The notes below the pieces were generated by a model. The model had not been told where the DNA came from. It did no database searches and saw nothing but the letters and a program-made list of their open reading frames with translations. 64,000 nt of DNA from Nonomuraea coxensis DSM 45129 (GTDB taxonomy: Bacteria > Actinomycetota > Actinomycetes > Streptosporangiales > Streptosporangiaceae), in the NCBI RefSeq assembly GCF_019397265.1, contig NZ_CP068985.1:9009955-9073954 (forward strand), written 5' to 3'. Both the position numbers and the translations under genes were made by a program. Below, one piece after another: positions 42,338 through 51,745 of this stretch (positions within the stretch are counted from its first letter, which is position 1; the number at the start of each line of letters is the position of its first letter).

Positions 42338-44443
42338 GTGATTCGTAAGACCGCGCTGCTCGCCGTGCTGTCCGCCGCGTTGCTCGCCCCCACCCTGGCG
42401 GCGGCGCCGAGCACGGCTGCCACGAGCGTCCAGACCAGCAGGCAGACCCTCTCCGTCGCCATCACCGCCATCACGCCCGCGGTGCCGCGCTCCCCGACCG
42501 ACGTCATCAAGATCAGCGGCACGGTGCGCAACGACACCGGCGCCGACATGGCCGGCCTCCAGGTGCGCCTCCGCTACGACGCGCTGAAGCTGCAGGACCG
42601 CGCCGCCATGGACGCCTACATGAGCGACCAGAGCACCGCGACGCTCCCGGTCAACGTCTCCACCCGCAACTCCTACATGGACCTGCAGCCGCTCGCCGCC
42701 GGCGGCACCGCCCGCTGGGAGATCCAGGCCACGCCCGTGCAGCTCGGCCTGCGCGAGTTCGGCGTCTACAAGATCGCCGTGGACGTGGCCCAATACCGCG
42801 TGCCGATCCAGGCCGAGCGCACCTTCCTCACCTACGCGCCGCCGACCCCGCAGAAGCTGCCGCGCACCAGGCTGGCCGTCGCCCTGCCGGTCATCGACCA
42901 GCCCCACCGGGCCACCGACGACCCCGTGTTCGTCGACGACAAGCTGAGCCAGGCCATCGCCGGCAAGGGCCGCCTCGCCGACCTGCTCCGCATCGCCCAG
43001 TCCGCGCCCAGCAGCGTGACGTGGTTCGTCGACCCCTCGCTGCTCGACGACCTCAACACCATGGTCAAGGGCTACAAGGTCAAGACCAAGGACGGCGAGC
43101 AGAGCCGGCCCGCCGCCCCCGCGGCCGGCCAGTGGCTGCAGGAGCTGCGCACCGCGCTCGCCGCCGCCCCCGTCGTCGCGGTGCCGTACGCCGACCCCGA
43201 CCTGACCGCGCTCGCCCACCAGGGCCTCGACGACCAGCCCAACCGGGCGATCACGCTCGGCGGCAGGAAGGCCAAGGAGCTGCTCGGCCGCGACGTCAGG
43301 ACGACGACCAACTGGCCGGCCGGTGGCCTGCTCGACGCCGACGCGCTCGACCTGCTCTCGGTCAGCGACGACAAGGTCGACACGGTCCTGCTCGACTCCG
43401 CCAACCTGCCCGTGGCGCAGCAGCTCACGGCCACGCCCGACGCGGCCGCGACCCTCGACGCGGTCGGGGGCCCGGTGACCGCGCTGGTCGCCGACCCCGC
43501 GCTGAGCCGCCTGTTCGAGCCGGAGACCAGCACGTCCCTGCTGCTCAGCACGCAGCGGTTCATCGCCGAGACCGCGATGATCGCCGCCGAGCCCGGCCAG
43601 ACCCTGCCGAGGTCGCTCGTCGTGGCCCCGTCGCGGCGCTGGGACCCCAACCCGGCGCTCGTCACCGGCCTGCTCAAGACCGCGGGCCGGCTGCCCTGGC
43701 TGCAGCTGACCACGCTGGAGTCGATCAAGCCGGGCAAGGCGTCCGTCCCGCGCGCCGGCCTGACCTACACCGACCAGAACCGCCGCGAGGAGCTGAGCGG
43801 CAAATACCTGGCGCCGGTCAAGGAGACCGCGGAGCGGGCCCAGCTCACCGCCCTGATCACGGCCACGCGCACGCAGTCCACGTTCGACGCCGCGGTGCTG
43901 CGCGCCGCCTCCTCGGCCTGGCGCAACAGCACCCGCATGGGCCGCTCGGTGACCAACGCGGTGAGCAAGGCGGTGACCGAGCGCGTGGACCGCATCCAGA
44001 TCACCGGCGCCGGGCCCGACCGGCCGCGCACGCTGGCGGGCAGCAACGGCGTGGTCCCCATCAGCGTGAAGAACTCCAGCGGCGCCGAGATCAGGCTCTT
44101 CATCGACGTGCGCTCCGACGACCAGAAACTGCTGCAGGTCACCTTCCAGCAGGAGGAGCCGCTGTCCATCGGCCCGGGGCAGAGCGGCACGGTCCAGGTG
44201 CCGATGAACGCCACTCCGGGCACCAGCGGCGACGCCACGGTGACCGTCCAGCTCAGGACCGCCGAGGGCAAGGCCTACGGCAAGCCGCAACGCCTCACCA
44301 TCCGCACCACCGGCTACACCGGCATCGCCTCGGTGATCGTGGGGGCGGGGCTCACCGTCATGCTGGCGGCCGTGGTCACGCGGGTGCTGCGGCGCAGGGC
44401 GGAGCGCAGGCGCGCGGGGTCCGCCAGGAAACCGGGAGAGTGA
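42338..44443 (+). CDS. DUF6049 family secreted/membrane-anchored protein
   Basis: A 701-residue envelope protein with an N-terminal signal peptide (VIRKTALLAVLSAALLAPTL and an Ala-rich end), a long extracytoplasmic region with an Ig-like first domain, and a single C-terminal membrane helix (GIASVIVGAGLTVMLAAVVTRV) followed by a basic tail. The GTG at 42338 is chosen for the signal peptide. It lies six bases before murJ in the conserved actinobacterial order, so a role in cell-wall assembly is inferred from linkage only. Confidence 0.85.
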   Translation: MIRKTALLAVLSAALLAPTLAAAPSTAATSVQTSRQTLSVAITAITPAVPRSPTDVIKISGTVRNDTGADMAGLQVRLRYDALKLQDRAAMDAYMSDQSTATLPVNVSTRNSYMDLQPLAAGGTARWEIQATPVQLGLREFGVYKIAVDVAQYRVPIQAERTFLTYAPPTPQKLPRTRLAVALPVIDQPHRATDDPVFVDDKLSQAIAGKGRLADLLRIAQSAPSSVTWFVDPSLLDDLNTMVKGYKVKTKDGEQSRPAAPAAGQWLQELRTALAAAPVVAVPYADPDLTALAHQGLDDQPNRAITLGGRKAKELLGRDVRTTTNWPAGGLLDADALDLLSVSDDKVDTVLLDSANLPVAQQLTATPDAAATLDAVGGPVTALVADPALSRLFEPETSTSLLLSTQRFIAETAMIAAEPGQTLPRSLVVAPSRRWDPNPALVTGLLKTAGRLPWLQLTTLESIKPGKASVPRAGLTYTDQNRREELSGKYLAPVKETAERAQLTALITATRTQSTFDAAVLRAASSAWRNSTRMGRSVTNAVSKAVTERVDRIQITGAGPDRPRTLAGSNGVVPISVKNSSGAEIRLFIDVRSDDQKLLQVTFQQEEPLSIGPGQSGTVQVPMNATPGTSGDATVTVQLRTAEGKAYGKPQRLTIRTTGYTGIASVIVGAGLTVMLAAVVTRVLRRRAERRRAGSARKPGE

Positions 44444-44449
44444 GACCGA

Positions 44450-46057
44450 ATGAGCCGCATGCTGCGGGCCAGCGCCTTGATGGCGGCCGGGACGATGGTG
44501 TCCCGGGTCACCGGGTTCGTACGCACCATGGTGCTCGCCTACGCCATCGGCACGGCGGCGCTGGGCGACTCCTACAACGCGGCGTACGCGATCCCGTACA
44601 GCATCCTCGACCTGCTGCTGCTGGGCGTCCTCAGCAGTGTCGTGGTGCCGATGATCGTGCGGGCGCAGCAGCAGGACCCCGACGGCGGCCGGGCCTACGA
44701 GCAGCGGCTGCTGACCTTCGCGACGGTCGCGCTGACCGTCGTCGCGGTGCTGGCCGTGCTCGCCGCGCCGCTGCTCATCGACCTCTACACCGGCTGGGCG
44801 CCCGGCAGCAGGAAATACGAGGTCGGCGTCATGCTGGCCAGGTTCATCCTGCCGCAGCTCGCCTTCTTCGGCATCGGCGCGGTCGCGGGCGCGATACTCA
44901 ACACCCGTGACAGGTTCGGCGCCCCCATGTGGGCGCCGGTGGTCAACAACCTGGTCGTGATCTGCGTGTTCGTCATGTACGCGCTGGTCAGCCAGGCGCG
45001 CGACGACATCGACGCGGTCACGACCGCCGACCTGGCGCTGCTCGGGCTCGGCACCACGGCCGGCATCGTGGCCCAGGCCGCGGTGCTGATCGTCGCGCTG
45101 CGCAGGGCCGGGTTCTCCTTCGTGCCCCGCTTCGACCTGCGCAACGCCCGGCTGGGCGAGATGGGCAAGGCCGGCGTCTGGACGATCGGTTACGTCATCG
45201 TCACCCAGCTCGGCTTCCTGCTGACCACCAACCTGTCGTCCTCGGCGGGCGACCAGGTGCCCGGCCACGGCATCAGCCCCTACACGCTGGCCTTCCAGCT
45301 CTTCCAGCTCCCGTACGGCGTCGTCGGCGTCTCGGTCATCACGGCCATGCTGCCGCGCATGAGCCGGGCGGTCGGCGAGGGCCGGCTCGGCGACGTGCGC
45401 GAGGAGTTCGGCTCCAGCGTGCGGCTCATCTGCGCGCTGATGGTGCCGATGTCGCTGCTGCTCATGGTGCTGGGGCCGGCGATCACCGTGCCGATCTACG
45501 GCCACGGCGCCAACAGCGTCTACGACGCCATCTACATCGGCAACGTGCTGCAGGTGTACGGGCTGGCGCTGGTGCCGTTCTCGATCTTCCAGCTCCTGCT
45601 GCGGGTGTTCTACAGCTTCGGCGACACGCGCACGCCGGTCTACGTCGGCGCCGGGACGACGGCGGTGAACGCGGGGCTTATGGTGGTGTTCTACCTGCTG
45701 CTGCCGGCCGAGTACGCGGTCATGGGGCTGGCGCTGGCGTACGCGATCGCGTACGGGCTGGGCGCGCTGCTCGCCTGGACGCTGGCCGGCCGCCGGGTGG
45801 GCGGGCTCGACGGGTGGACGGTCGGCATGGCGATGACCCGGATGTACCTCGCCTCGCTGCCCACAGCCGTGCTGGCCCTGGCCGCCGTCTGGGGGGTCAC
45901 CGAGGCGTTCGGCGGTCTCCGTTTCGTCAACTCGCTCATCGTCCTGGCGGTCGGCGGCGGGCTCGGACTGGTGCTCTACCTCGGGGTGGCTCACAGAATG
46001 CGCATACCGGAGGTCAACTCGATCGTTGGGATGGTCGCGAGACGGGTAGGTCGGTAA
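44450..46057 (+). CDS. murJ: lipid II flippase MurJ
   Basis: A 535-residue polytopic protein with 14 predicted helices, of the MurJ/MviN family that moves lipid II across the membrane. The start MSRMLRASALMAAGTMVSRVTGFVRTMVLAYAIG is the MviN signature, and NTRDRFGAPMWAPVVNNLVVI and FYSFGDTRTPVYVG are conserved segments. It stands alone; the pseudokinase domain fused to MurJ in mycobacteria (Rv3910) is encoded here by a separate gene downstream. Confidence 0.95.
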   Translation: MSRMLRASALMAAGTMVSRVTGFVRTMVLAYAIGTAALGDSYNAAYAIPYSILDLLLLGVLSSVVVPMIVRAQQQDPDGGRAYEQRLLTFATVALTVVAVLAVLAAPLLIDLYTGWAPGSRKYEVGVMLARFILPQLAFFGIGAVAGAILNTRDRFGAPMWAPVVNNLVVICVFVMYALVSQARDDIDAVTTADLALLGLGTTAGIVAQAAVLIVALRRAGFSFVPRFDLRNARLGEMGKAGVWTIGYVIVTQLGFLLTTNLSSSAGDQVPGHGISPYTLAFQLFQLPYGVVGVSVITAMLPRMSRAVGEGRLGDVREEFGSSVRLICALMVPMSLLLMVLGPAITVPIYGHGANSVYDAIYIGNVLQVYGLALVPFSIFQLLLRVFYSFGDTRTPVYVGAGTTAVNAGLMVVFYLLLPAEYAVMGLALAYAIAYGLGALLAWTLAGRRVGGLDGWTVGMAMTRMYLASLPTAVLALAAVWGVTEAFGGLRFVNSLIVLAVGGGLGLVLYLGVAHRMRIPEVNSIVGMVARRVGR

Positions 46058-46203
46058 AGAATCTCGGCACTACGATGGAGCCCGACACGCGCGAATGGAA
46101 GCAGGAGGGGCGTGGGCGGATCCACCCGGCATAGCGTGCCTTCGTGGGACACCACCACGCGGGTGAGTCCAATCATGTCCGATCGGCCTAGCGGAGTGAG
46201 CCT

Positions 46204-47715
46204 GTGAGCACGTCGGCCGTCGCCCCCGGCACCCGCCTCGCCGAGCGCTTCCGGCTTGAGGACCGCGTCAGCGAGTCCGACGGCGCGACGCTGTGGAAGG
46301 CCATCGACGAGATCCTCGCGCGGCCGGTGGCCGTGCACACGTTCGCGCCGGACTTCCCGCGCGTGCACGAGGTCGTGACGGCCGCCCGCGCGGCGAGCCG
46401 GCTCACCGACCCGCGCCTGACCCAGGTGTTCGACGCCGCCGAGGACGACAAGCACGCCTACGTCGTCAGCGAGTGGGTCACCGGCGAGACGCTGACCGAC
46501 CTGCTGGCCAACGGGCCGCTGGAGCCCGAGCGGGCGGCCGGGCTGGTGGCCGAGGCCGCCGAGGCCCTGGCGCACGCCCACGAGGCCCGCCTCTACCATC
46601 TGTGCCTGCGCCCGGCCCACCTGGTGTGGACGACCGGCAACACCGTCAAGGTGCTCGGCGTGGCCGTCGACGCCGCGATGTACGGCCTGACCACCGACCA
46701 GCCGGCGCTCGACGACGCCGAGGGCCTCGGCCGGCTGCTGTACGCGGGCCTGACCGGTCACTGGCCCGGCGACGAGGAGGAGGGCGGCCTGCCCGCCGCC
46801 CCCATGACGGACGGGCATTTCTGCACGCCGCGCCAGGTCACCGCGGGCGTGCCCGGCTACCTCGACACCGTCACGGTGCGGGCCTGCCTGCCGGAGTCGC
46901 GCAAGGGCCAGGGCGCGCTGTCCAGCCCCGCCGAGATCACCGAGGCGCTGGCCGGTGTGGCCCGCCCGATGCCGATCCCGATCCCCTATCCGAGCACGCC
47001 CGCCGTGGCCTCCGCCTCGCACACCGAGGGCCTCGACGTCTCCCACCGCACGCAGGCCACGTCCGTGGCGCCTCCGCCCATGCCGCGGCGGCAGCAGGGC
47101 GGCGGCGGCAGCGCGCTCAACCGCGTGCTCATGACGATCGTGGTGCTGCTGGTCATCGCCGCGGTCGGCGTGGGGGCGTGGACGATCGGCCGCAGCCTCG
47201 GCAGCGGCACCGAGCCGGAGGCCCAGCAGACCACGCCGAGCGCCACCAACTCCTCCTCCGCGCCGGCGCAGACGGTCAAGCCGGCCAAGGCCAAGGGCTT
47301 CGACCCGCTCGGCGACGGCGACGAGAAGTCGGACAAGGCCGGGCTGGCGATCGACGGCAAGCCGAGCACCTACTGGGAGACCGAGGGCTACACCAGCGCC
47401 GAGCTCGGCAACCTCAAGAAGGGCGTCGGCCTGCTGCTCGACATGGGCAAGTCCGTGCAGGTCAGCGACGTGGTGGCGACGCTGGCCGGCAACTCGGGCG
47501 CGAGCGTGGAGCTGCGGGTGGGCGACGCTCCCGACCTCGGCTCGCTGAAGACGGTCGCGACGGCGAAGGACGCCTCGGGCAAGACGACGTTGAAACCTGA
47601 TCAAGCCGCAAGCGGGCAGTACGTTTTGATCTGGTTTACCCGTGTTCCGGCGGATGCGGGCAAGTTTCATGGCACCATCTATGAAGTAGTGGTGCATTCT
47701 CCCGGATCGGCATAA
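46204..47715 (+). CDS. membrane-anchored pseudokinase with extracytoplasmic sugar-binding-like domain
   Basis: A 503-residue protein. The N-terminal kinase fold (residues 1-270) lacks catalytic residues: the beta-3 segment reads VAVHTF (no Lys), the loop YHLCLRPAHLV replaces HRDLKPxN, and there is no DFG. A transmembrane helix follows near residues 305-330. The C-terminal part (YWETEGYTSAELGNLKKGVGLLLDMG) resembles F5/8 type C/discoidin domains. In Mycobacterium the equivalent pseudokinase is fused to MurJ and, when phosphorylated by PknB, recruits FhaA. A similar regulatory role is inference. Confidence 0.87.
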   Translation: MSTSAVAPGTRLAERFRLEDRVSESDGATLWKAIDEILARPVAVHTFAPDFPRVHEVVTAARAASRLTDPRLTQVFDAAEDDKHAYVVSEWVTGETLTDLLANGPLEPERAAGLVAEAAEALAHAHEARLYHLCLRPAHLVWTTGNTVKVLGVAVDAAMYGLTTDQPALDDAEGLGRLLYAGLTGHWPGDEEEGGLPAAPMTDGHFCTPRQVTAGVPGYLDTVTVRACLPESRKGQGALSSPAEITEALAGVARPMPIPIPYPSTPAVASASHTEGLDVSHRTQATSVAPPPMPRRQQGGGGSALNRVLMTIVVLLVIAAVGVGAWTIGRSLGSGTEPEAQQTTPSATNSSSAPAQTVKPAKAKGFDPLGDGDEKSDKAGLAIDGKPSTYWETEGYTSAELGNLKKGVGLLLDMGKSVQVSDVVATLAGNSGASVELRVGDAPDLGSLKTVATAKDASGKTTLKPDQAASGQYVLIWFTRVPADAGKFHGTIYEVVVHSPGSA

Positions 47716-47730
47716 TCAGGAAACTCTCTT

Positions 47731-48366
47731 GTGAACTCCCCACCCGAGACACCTTCACCAGCGGATCGGCCGGCGGTCACGGACGCCGACCTGCTGACCG
47801 CGCACATCAACGGGGATCCTCACGCCTTCAGCGAAATCGTCAAACGGCACCGCGACCGCATGTGGGCGGTCGCCCTGCGCACGCTCGGTGACCCGGACGA
47901 GGCCGCCGACGCCGTGCAGGACGCCTTCGTCTCCGCCTATCGCAAGGCCGCCACGTTCCGCGGCGAGGCCGCCGTCACCACCTGGCTGCACCGCATCGTG
48001 GTCAACGCCTGTCTCGACCGCATGCGGCGCAAGTCCGTCCGGCCGGTGGCCGACGACGAGCTCATCGAGGCCGCCGAGCGCGAGACGCCGCTGCCCGACC
48101 AGACCGTGGAGCGCGAGGTCTCCATGGAGGTTTCGGCCGCTCTGAAACTGCTGCCCGCCGACCAGCGCGCGGCCCTGGTGCTCGTCGACATGATGGGCTA
48201 TTCGGTCGAAGACGCAGCTCAGGTGCTGGAGGTGCCCAGCGGCACCGTGAAGAGCCGCTGCGCCCGAGGACGCGCGAAACTTGCCCCAATTCTTTCGCAT
48301 CTGCGGAACCGATCAGACCTCAATCGCGTCTCATCCGCGAAGGGAGCAGAACTTCGTGACGGGTGA
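47731..48366 (+). CDS. sigM: RNA polymerase sigma factor SigM (ECF)
   Basis: A 211-residue ECF sigma factor. Region 2 (FSEIVKRHRDRMWAVALRTLGDPDEAADAVQDAFVSAYRKAATFRGEAAVTTWLHRIVVNACLDRMRR) and region 4 (LPADQRAALVLVDMMGYSVEDAAQVLEVPSGTVKSRCARGRAKL) are complete. The name follows its position between the murJ cluster and trxBA, as in mycobacteria and streptomycetes. It overlaps its anti-sigma gene by 11 bases. It probably controls envelope/thiol stress genes including the downstream thioredoxin system. Confidence 0.92.
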   Translation: MNSPPETPSPADRPAVTDADLLTAHINGDPHAFSEIVKRHRDRMWAVALRTLGDPDEAADAVQDAFVSAYRKAATFRGEAAVTTWLHRIVVNACLDRMRRKSVRPVADDELIEAAERETPLPDQTVEREVSMEVSAALKLLPADQRAALVLVDMMGYSVEDAAQVLEVPSGTVKSRCARGRAKLAPILSHLRNRSDLNRVSSAKGAELRDG

Positions 48367-49276
48367 TACGCACTACGATCTGGAAACTCTCGCCGAGTTG
48401 GCCGAGGGTCTCCTGGACGCTGTCGAGGCACGCCAGGTCCGCGAACATCTCGCGGTCTGCGACCCCTGCGGGGAGCTGCTGGCCGACCTGGCGGCGGTTC
48501 GCGAGGTGCTCGCGGCGACCCCCACACCGGCCATGCCGATGGGCGTCGCACTGCGCATCGACAAGGCCCTGGCGGCCGAGGCGGAGACCGGACGCGGCGG
48601 CGTCGGGCTCGCGGAGCCACCGGACTGGGACGAGCTCATGCGGGACGCCCCCTGGGAGCGGCCGGTCGAGGCGCCCGTGCCCGTGGGCGCGGTCAACGGC
48701 TCCGCGGCGGCGCAGGCCCCTGAGCCCGTACGCCTCGGGGTGGTCTCCGACGACGGCACCATCGTCCCCGCCAGGACCCGCTCGGCCAGGAAGCGCCGGT
48801 GGGCGCTGCCCGCGGTGGCCGCCGCGGCGGCCGCGGCCGTGGTCGGCACGGCGGTGGTCTCGACCAACCTGCTCGCCTCCGGCGGCTCGTCGGGCGGGTC
48901 GGCGCCGGTCGCGCTGCCCTCCACCGACGTGGCGAGGAGCCCGCAGCGGGCGCCGGCGTACAAGCTGACCGACAGCGGCTACAACTACAGCGACTACGCC
49001 CTCCGCCAGCCGATGGAGCAGTTCTTCGGCTTCGCGCAGGCGCAGCAGCCGCTCGGCAGCGACAACGCCGCCGCCGACCAGGCGGCCAAGTGCGTCGCCA
49101 AGGTGGGCGAGCGCAACGGGCTGGAGACCTTCGCGGCCGACCAGGGGCAGTACAACGGCCAGGAGGCGGTCGTCGTCGTCTCCTGGAAGGACCGGGCGGC
49201 CAAGAAGATCCGCATCGACATCGTCGACCCGTTCAACTGCAAGAGCCTGCGCAAGGCGGCCCTCGGGCGCTGGTAG
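48356..49276 (+). CDS. membrane-bound anti-sigma factor (ZAS domain)
   Basis: A 306-residue protein. The N-terminal zinc-associated anti-sigma motif is in REHLAVCDPCGELL (HxxxCxxC). The sequence then has an acidic/Pro-rich cytosolic linker, one transmembrane helix (ALPAVAAAAAAAVVGTAVVSTNLLA, about residues 142-168) and an extracytoplasmic domain of about 130 residues with two Cys (AAKCVAKV and FNCKSL). The start overlaps the sigM stop region, which implies translational coupling. It should hold SigM inactive until an envelope signal arrives. Confidence 0.9.
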   Translation: MTGDTHYDLETLAELAEGLLDAVEARQVREHLAVCDPCGELLADLAAVREVLAATPTPAMPMGVALRIDKALAAEAETGRGGVGLAEPPDWDELMRDAPWERPVEAPVPVGAVNGSAAAQAPEPVRLGVVSDDGTIVPARTRSARKRRWALPAVAAAAAAAVVGTAVVSTNLLASGGSSGGSAPVALPSTDVARSPQRAPAYKLTDSGYNYSDYALRQPMEQFFGFAQAQQPLGSDNAAADQAAKCVAKVGERNGLETFAADQGQYNGQEAVVVVSWKDRAAKKIRIDIVDPFNCKSLRKAALGRW

Positions 49277-49296
49277 GTCCCCGTACGTGTGCGTCG

Positions 49297-49322
49297 AAAG
49301 AGCCCGCTCCGGCGGGCTCTTT
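49297..49322 (+). terminator. rho-independent terminator after the anti-sigma gene
   Basis: AAAGAGCCCGC and its exact complement flank a TCCG loop, followed by CCTTTT. It lies 20 bases after the stop, so trxB must have its own promoter or rely on readthrough. Confidence 0.8.
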
Positions 49323-49450
49323 CCTTTTGCCGCCGCAGGCCGGAGCGCGATCCGAGGAGCGTACGGCGGTGGGGCGGGTAGGGGCGGGAATCAGGGCGGC
49401 CTAGGATCTGTTGACGCCGGTGCAACTCAAGACGAGGAAGGCGTGGAGCG

Positions 49451-50383
49451 TTGAGCGACGTCCGTAACGTGATCATCATTGGATCCGGGCCAGCCGGCTA
49501 CACCGCGGCCGTCTACTCCGCGCGCGCCGAGCTCAAGCCCCTGGTCTTCGAGGGCTCCGTCACCGCGGGCGGCGCGCTCATGAACACCACCGACGTGGAG
49601 AACTTCCCGGGGTTCCCCGACGGCATCATGGGGCCCGACCTCATGGACAACCTGCGCAAGCAGGCCGAGCGCTTCGGCGCCGAGCTCATCGCGGACGACG
49701 TGGTCGAGGTGGACCTCACGGCCGAGCCCAAGGTCGTCAAGACCCACACCGACACCTACTACGCCAAGTCCGTCATCCTGGCGATGGGCTCGGGCTACCG
49801 CGAGCTCGGCCTGGCCAACGAGAAGCGGCTGTCCGGCCACGGCGTGTCGTGGTGCGCCACCTGTGACGGCTTCTTCTTCCGCAACAAGGACATCGTGGTC
49901 GTCGGCGGCGGCGACACGGCGATGGAGGAGGCCACGTTCCTCACCCGGTTCGGGCGCATGGTCACCGTGGTCCACCGTCGCGACGAGCTGCGGGCCAGCA
50001 AGATCATGCAGGACCGCGCGTTCGGCAACGACAAGATCCGCTTCGTCTGGGACTCCGAGGTCGTGGACGTGCTAGGCGACACCAAGGTGGAGGCCGTCAA
50101 GCTGCGCAACGTCAAGACCGGCGAGGAGTGCGAGCTGGCCACCGACGCGCTGTTCCTCGCGATCGGCCACGACCCGCGCACCGAGCTGGTCAAGGGCCAG
50201 ATCGACCTGGACGAGAACGGATACATCAAGGTCGCCTCCCCCAGCACGGCGACGAACATCCCCGGCGTGTTCGCCGCGGGCGACGTCGTCGACCACACCT
50301 ACCGTCAGGCCATCACCGCGGCCGGCACCGGCTGTGCGGCCTCGCTCGACTCCGAGCGCTGGCTCGCCGACAACGACAAGTAA
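49451..50383 (+). CDS. trxB: thioredoxin-disulfide reductase
   Basis: A 310-residue flavoprotein that uses NADPH to reduce thioredoxin. FAD-binding GSGPAGYTAA lies at the start, the redox-active CATC is in SWCATCDGFFF, the NADPH-binding GGGDTAMEEA follows, and the FAD-binding end GVFAAGDVVDHTYRQAITAAGTGC is intact. It starts with TTG at the family N terminus (SDVRNVIIIGSGPAGY). The next gene, trxA, starts 10 bases after the stop. Confidence 0.96.
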   Translation: MSDVRNVIIIGSGPAGYTAAVYSARAELKPLVFEGSVTAGGALMNTTDVENFPGFPDGIMGPDLMDNLRKQAERFGAELIADDVVEVDLTAEPKVVKTHTDTYYAKSVILAMGSGYRELGLANEKRLSGHGVSWCATCDGFFFRNKDIVVVGGGDTAMEEATFLTRFGRMVTVVHRRDELRASKIMQDRAFGNDKIRFVWDSEVVDVLGDTKVEAVKLRNVKTGEECELATDALFLAIGHDPRTELVKGQIDLDENGYIKVASPSTATNIPGVFAAGDVVDHTYRQAITAAGTGCAASLDSERWLADNDK

Positions 50384-50393
50384 GGAGCGCACC

Positions 50394-50708
50394 GTGAAGG
50401 CAGTCACCGACGCCACGTTCGAAGCCGAGGTCCTCAACAGCGACAAGCCCGTGCTCGTCGACTTCTGGGCGGAGTGGTGCGGCCCGTGCCGTCAGGTCTC
50501 GCCCATCCTTGAGGAGATCGCCAAGGAGCACGGCGACAAGCTGGAGATCGTCAAGCTCAACATCGACGAGAACCCCGAGGTTCCGCGCCAGTACGGTGTG
50601 CTCCAGATCCCGACGATGAACGTCTACAAGGGTGGCGAGGTCGTCAAGCAGATCATCGGCGCCAAGCCGAAGGCCATGCTGCTGCGCGAGCTGGACGGCG
50701 TCATCTAG
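50394..50708 (+). CDS. trxA: thioredoxin
   Basis: A 104-residue thioredoxin with the active site WCGPC and the cis-Pro loop IPTMNVYKGGE. The GTG start is preceded by AAGGAG. It forms an operon with trxB and is followed by a strong terminator. In this cluster it probably serves general disulfide reduction under SigM-linked control. Confidence 0.95.
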   Translation: MKAVTDATFEAEVLNSDKPVLVDFWAEWCGPCRQVSPILEEIAKEHGDKLEIVKLNIDENPEVPRQYGVLQIPTMNVYKGGEVVKQIIGAKPKAMLLRELDGVI

Positions 50709-50766
50709 GCCGCGTCCTCCGGCGGTCCTGGTGGATCGTCCCTCGTGGCGCGCTTCGCCCAGGGAA

Positions 50767-50797
50767 AGAGCCTCCCGCGGCCGACGCGGGAGGCTCT
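50767..50797 (+). terminator. terminator of trxBA
   Basis: A perfect 13-base-pair stem (AGAGCCTCCCGCG and complement) with a five-base loop lies 58 bases after trxA. A T/C-rich stretch follows. Confidence 0.75.
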
Positions 50798-50951
50798 CCT
50801 GCTTCTCCGCCCCCTCCGCCGGACGGCCCCAGGAGGCGGCAGAGGGCCGGCGGGCCCTCGGGAGTCCCCCGGGTCCCCCGCGACACGGCGGGCCCTTCTC
50901 CGGCGCTTCTGGCGGCCTTCCCAAGGCCACGTGCCCCAGGAGGGACGGCCG

Positions 50952-51569
50952 TCACACGGGACGCAGGGCCCGTTCGGGGCTCATGGACCCGAGCAGCCGC
51001 TCCAGCGCCACCTCGACGTCCTCCCGCCACGACACGGCGGTCTTCAGTTCGAGCCGCAACCGCGGAAAACGCAAATGCGGACGAACGGTTTTAAACCCCA
51101 CAGAAAGCAGATATTCAGCAGGAACCACGCAACTAGGTTCTTCCCACTTGAGGTCACCGAACGCCTCGATGGCTTTCACCCCGCGCCGCGTCAGATCCTT
51201 GGCCACTCCCTGGACGAGCATCCGCCCCAGCCCGCCGCCGGAGAACTCCGGAATGATGTGCGCCGTCATCATCAGCACCGCGTCCGCGCTCACCGGCGAG
51301 GTGGGGAACGCCACCGACCGCGGGGTGTAGAGCGGCGGGCTGTAGAGCACGAACCCGGCGGGAACGCCGTCCACGTAGGCGATCTTGCCGCAGCTCCCCC
51401 ACTCCAGCAGCGTGGCGGAGATCCAGGCCTCCTTCTCCAGCCCCGGATCCCCGGAGTCCACCGCGCGCTCCCCGCTCATCGGGTCGAGCTCCCAGAACAC
51501 GCACCGCCGGCACCGCCGCGGTAGATCTTCAAGATTGTCCAGGGTTATGTTGACCAGCCGGCGCGACAA
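50952..51569 (-). CDS. GNAT-family N-acetyltransferase
   Basis: A 205-residue acetyltransferase-like protein. The acetyl-CoA-binding motif A can be read in MMTAHIIPEFSGGGLGRMLVQGVAKDLTRRGVKAIEAFGD. The N terminus has a CRRCVFWELDP segment that is conserved in the actinobacterial proteins beside trxA, as I recall. The substrate is unknown. It is convergent with trxA and transcribed away from the aminotransferase gene. Confidence 0.82.
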   Translation of the reverse strand: MSRRLVNITLDNLEDLPRRCRRCVFWELDPMSGERAVDSGDPGLEKEAWISATLLEWGSCGKIAYVDGVPAGFVLYSPPLYTPRSVAFPTSPVSADAVLMMTAHIIPEFSGGGLGRMLVQGVAKDLTRRGVKAIEAFGDLKWEEPSCVVPAEYLLSVGFKTVRPHLRFPRLRLELKTAVSWREDVEVALERLLGSMSPERALRPV

Positions 51570-51745
51570 CTACCGCCCCTATCGTTGACCCGGAAAAGCG
51601 CGCGAAAACCGCGTCCACAGGTGGCATCGTAGCTCAGTGAAGAGAACGTCAGCGGACACCACGACGGCGCAGCCCCGTCACGTACGACATGTCCGGCTGG
51701 CGTAATCTGGTATTTCCGCCCGATATGACACCTAGGAGGTGGGCC

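Noticed and set aside
42134..45994. Very long minus-strand open frame (about 1290 codons) opposite DUF6049 and murJ
   Set aside because: Composition is Gly/His/Arg/Asp-rich with no domain, and the plus strand encodes two recognisable proteins. It is a GC-frame artefact.
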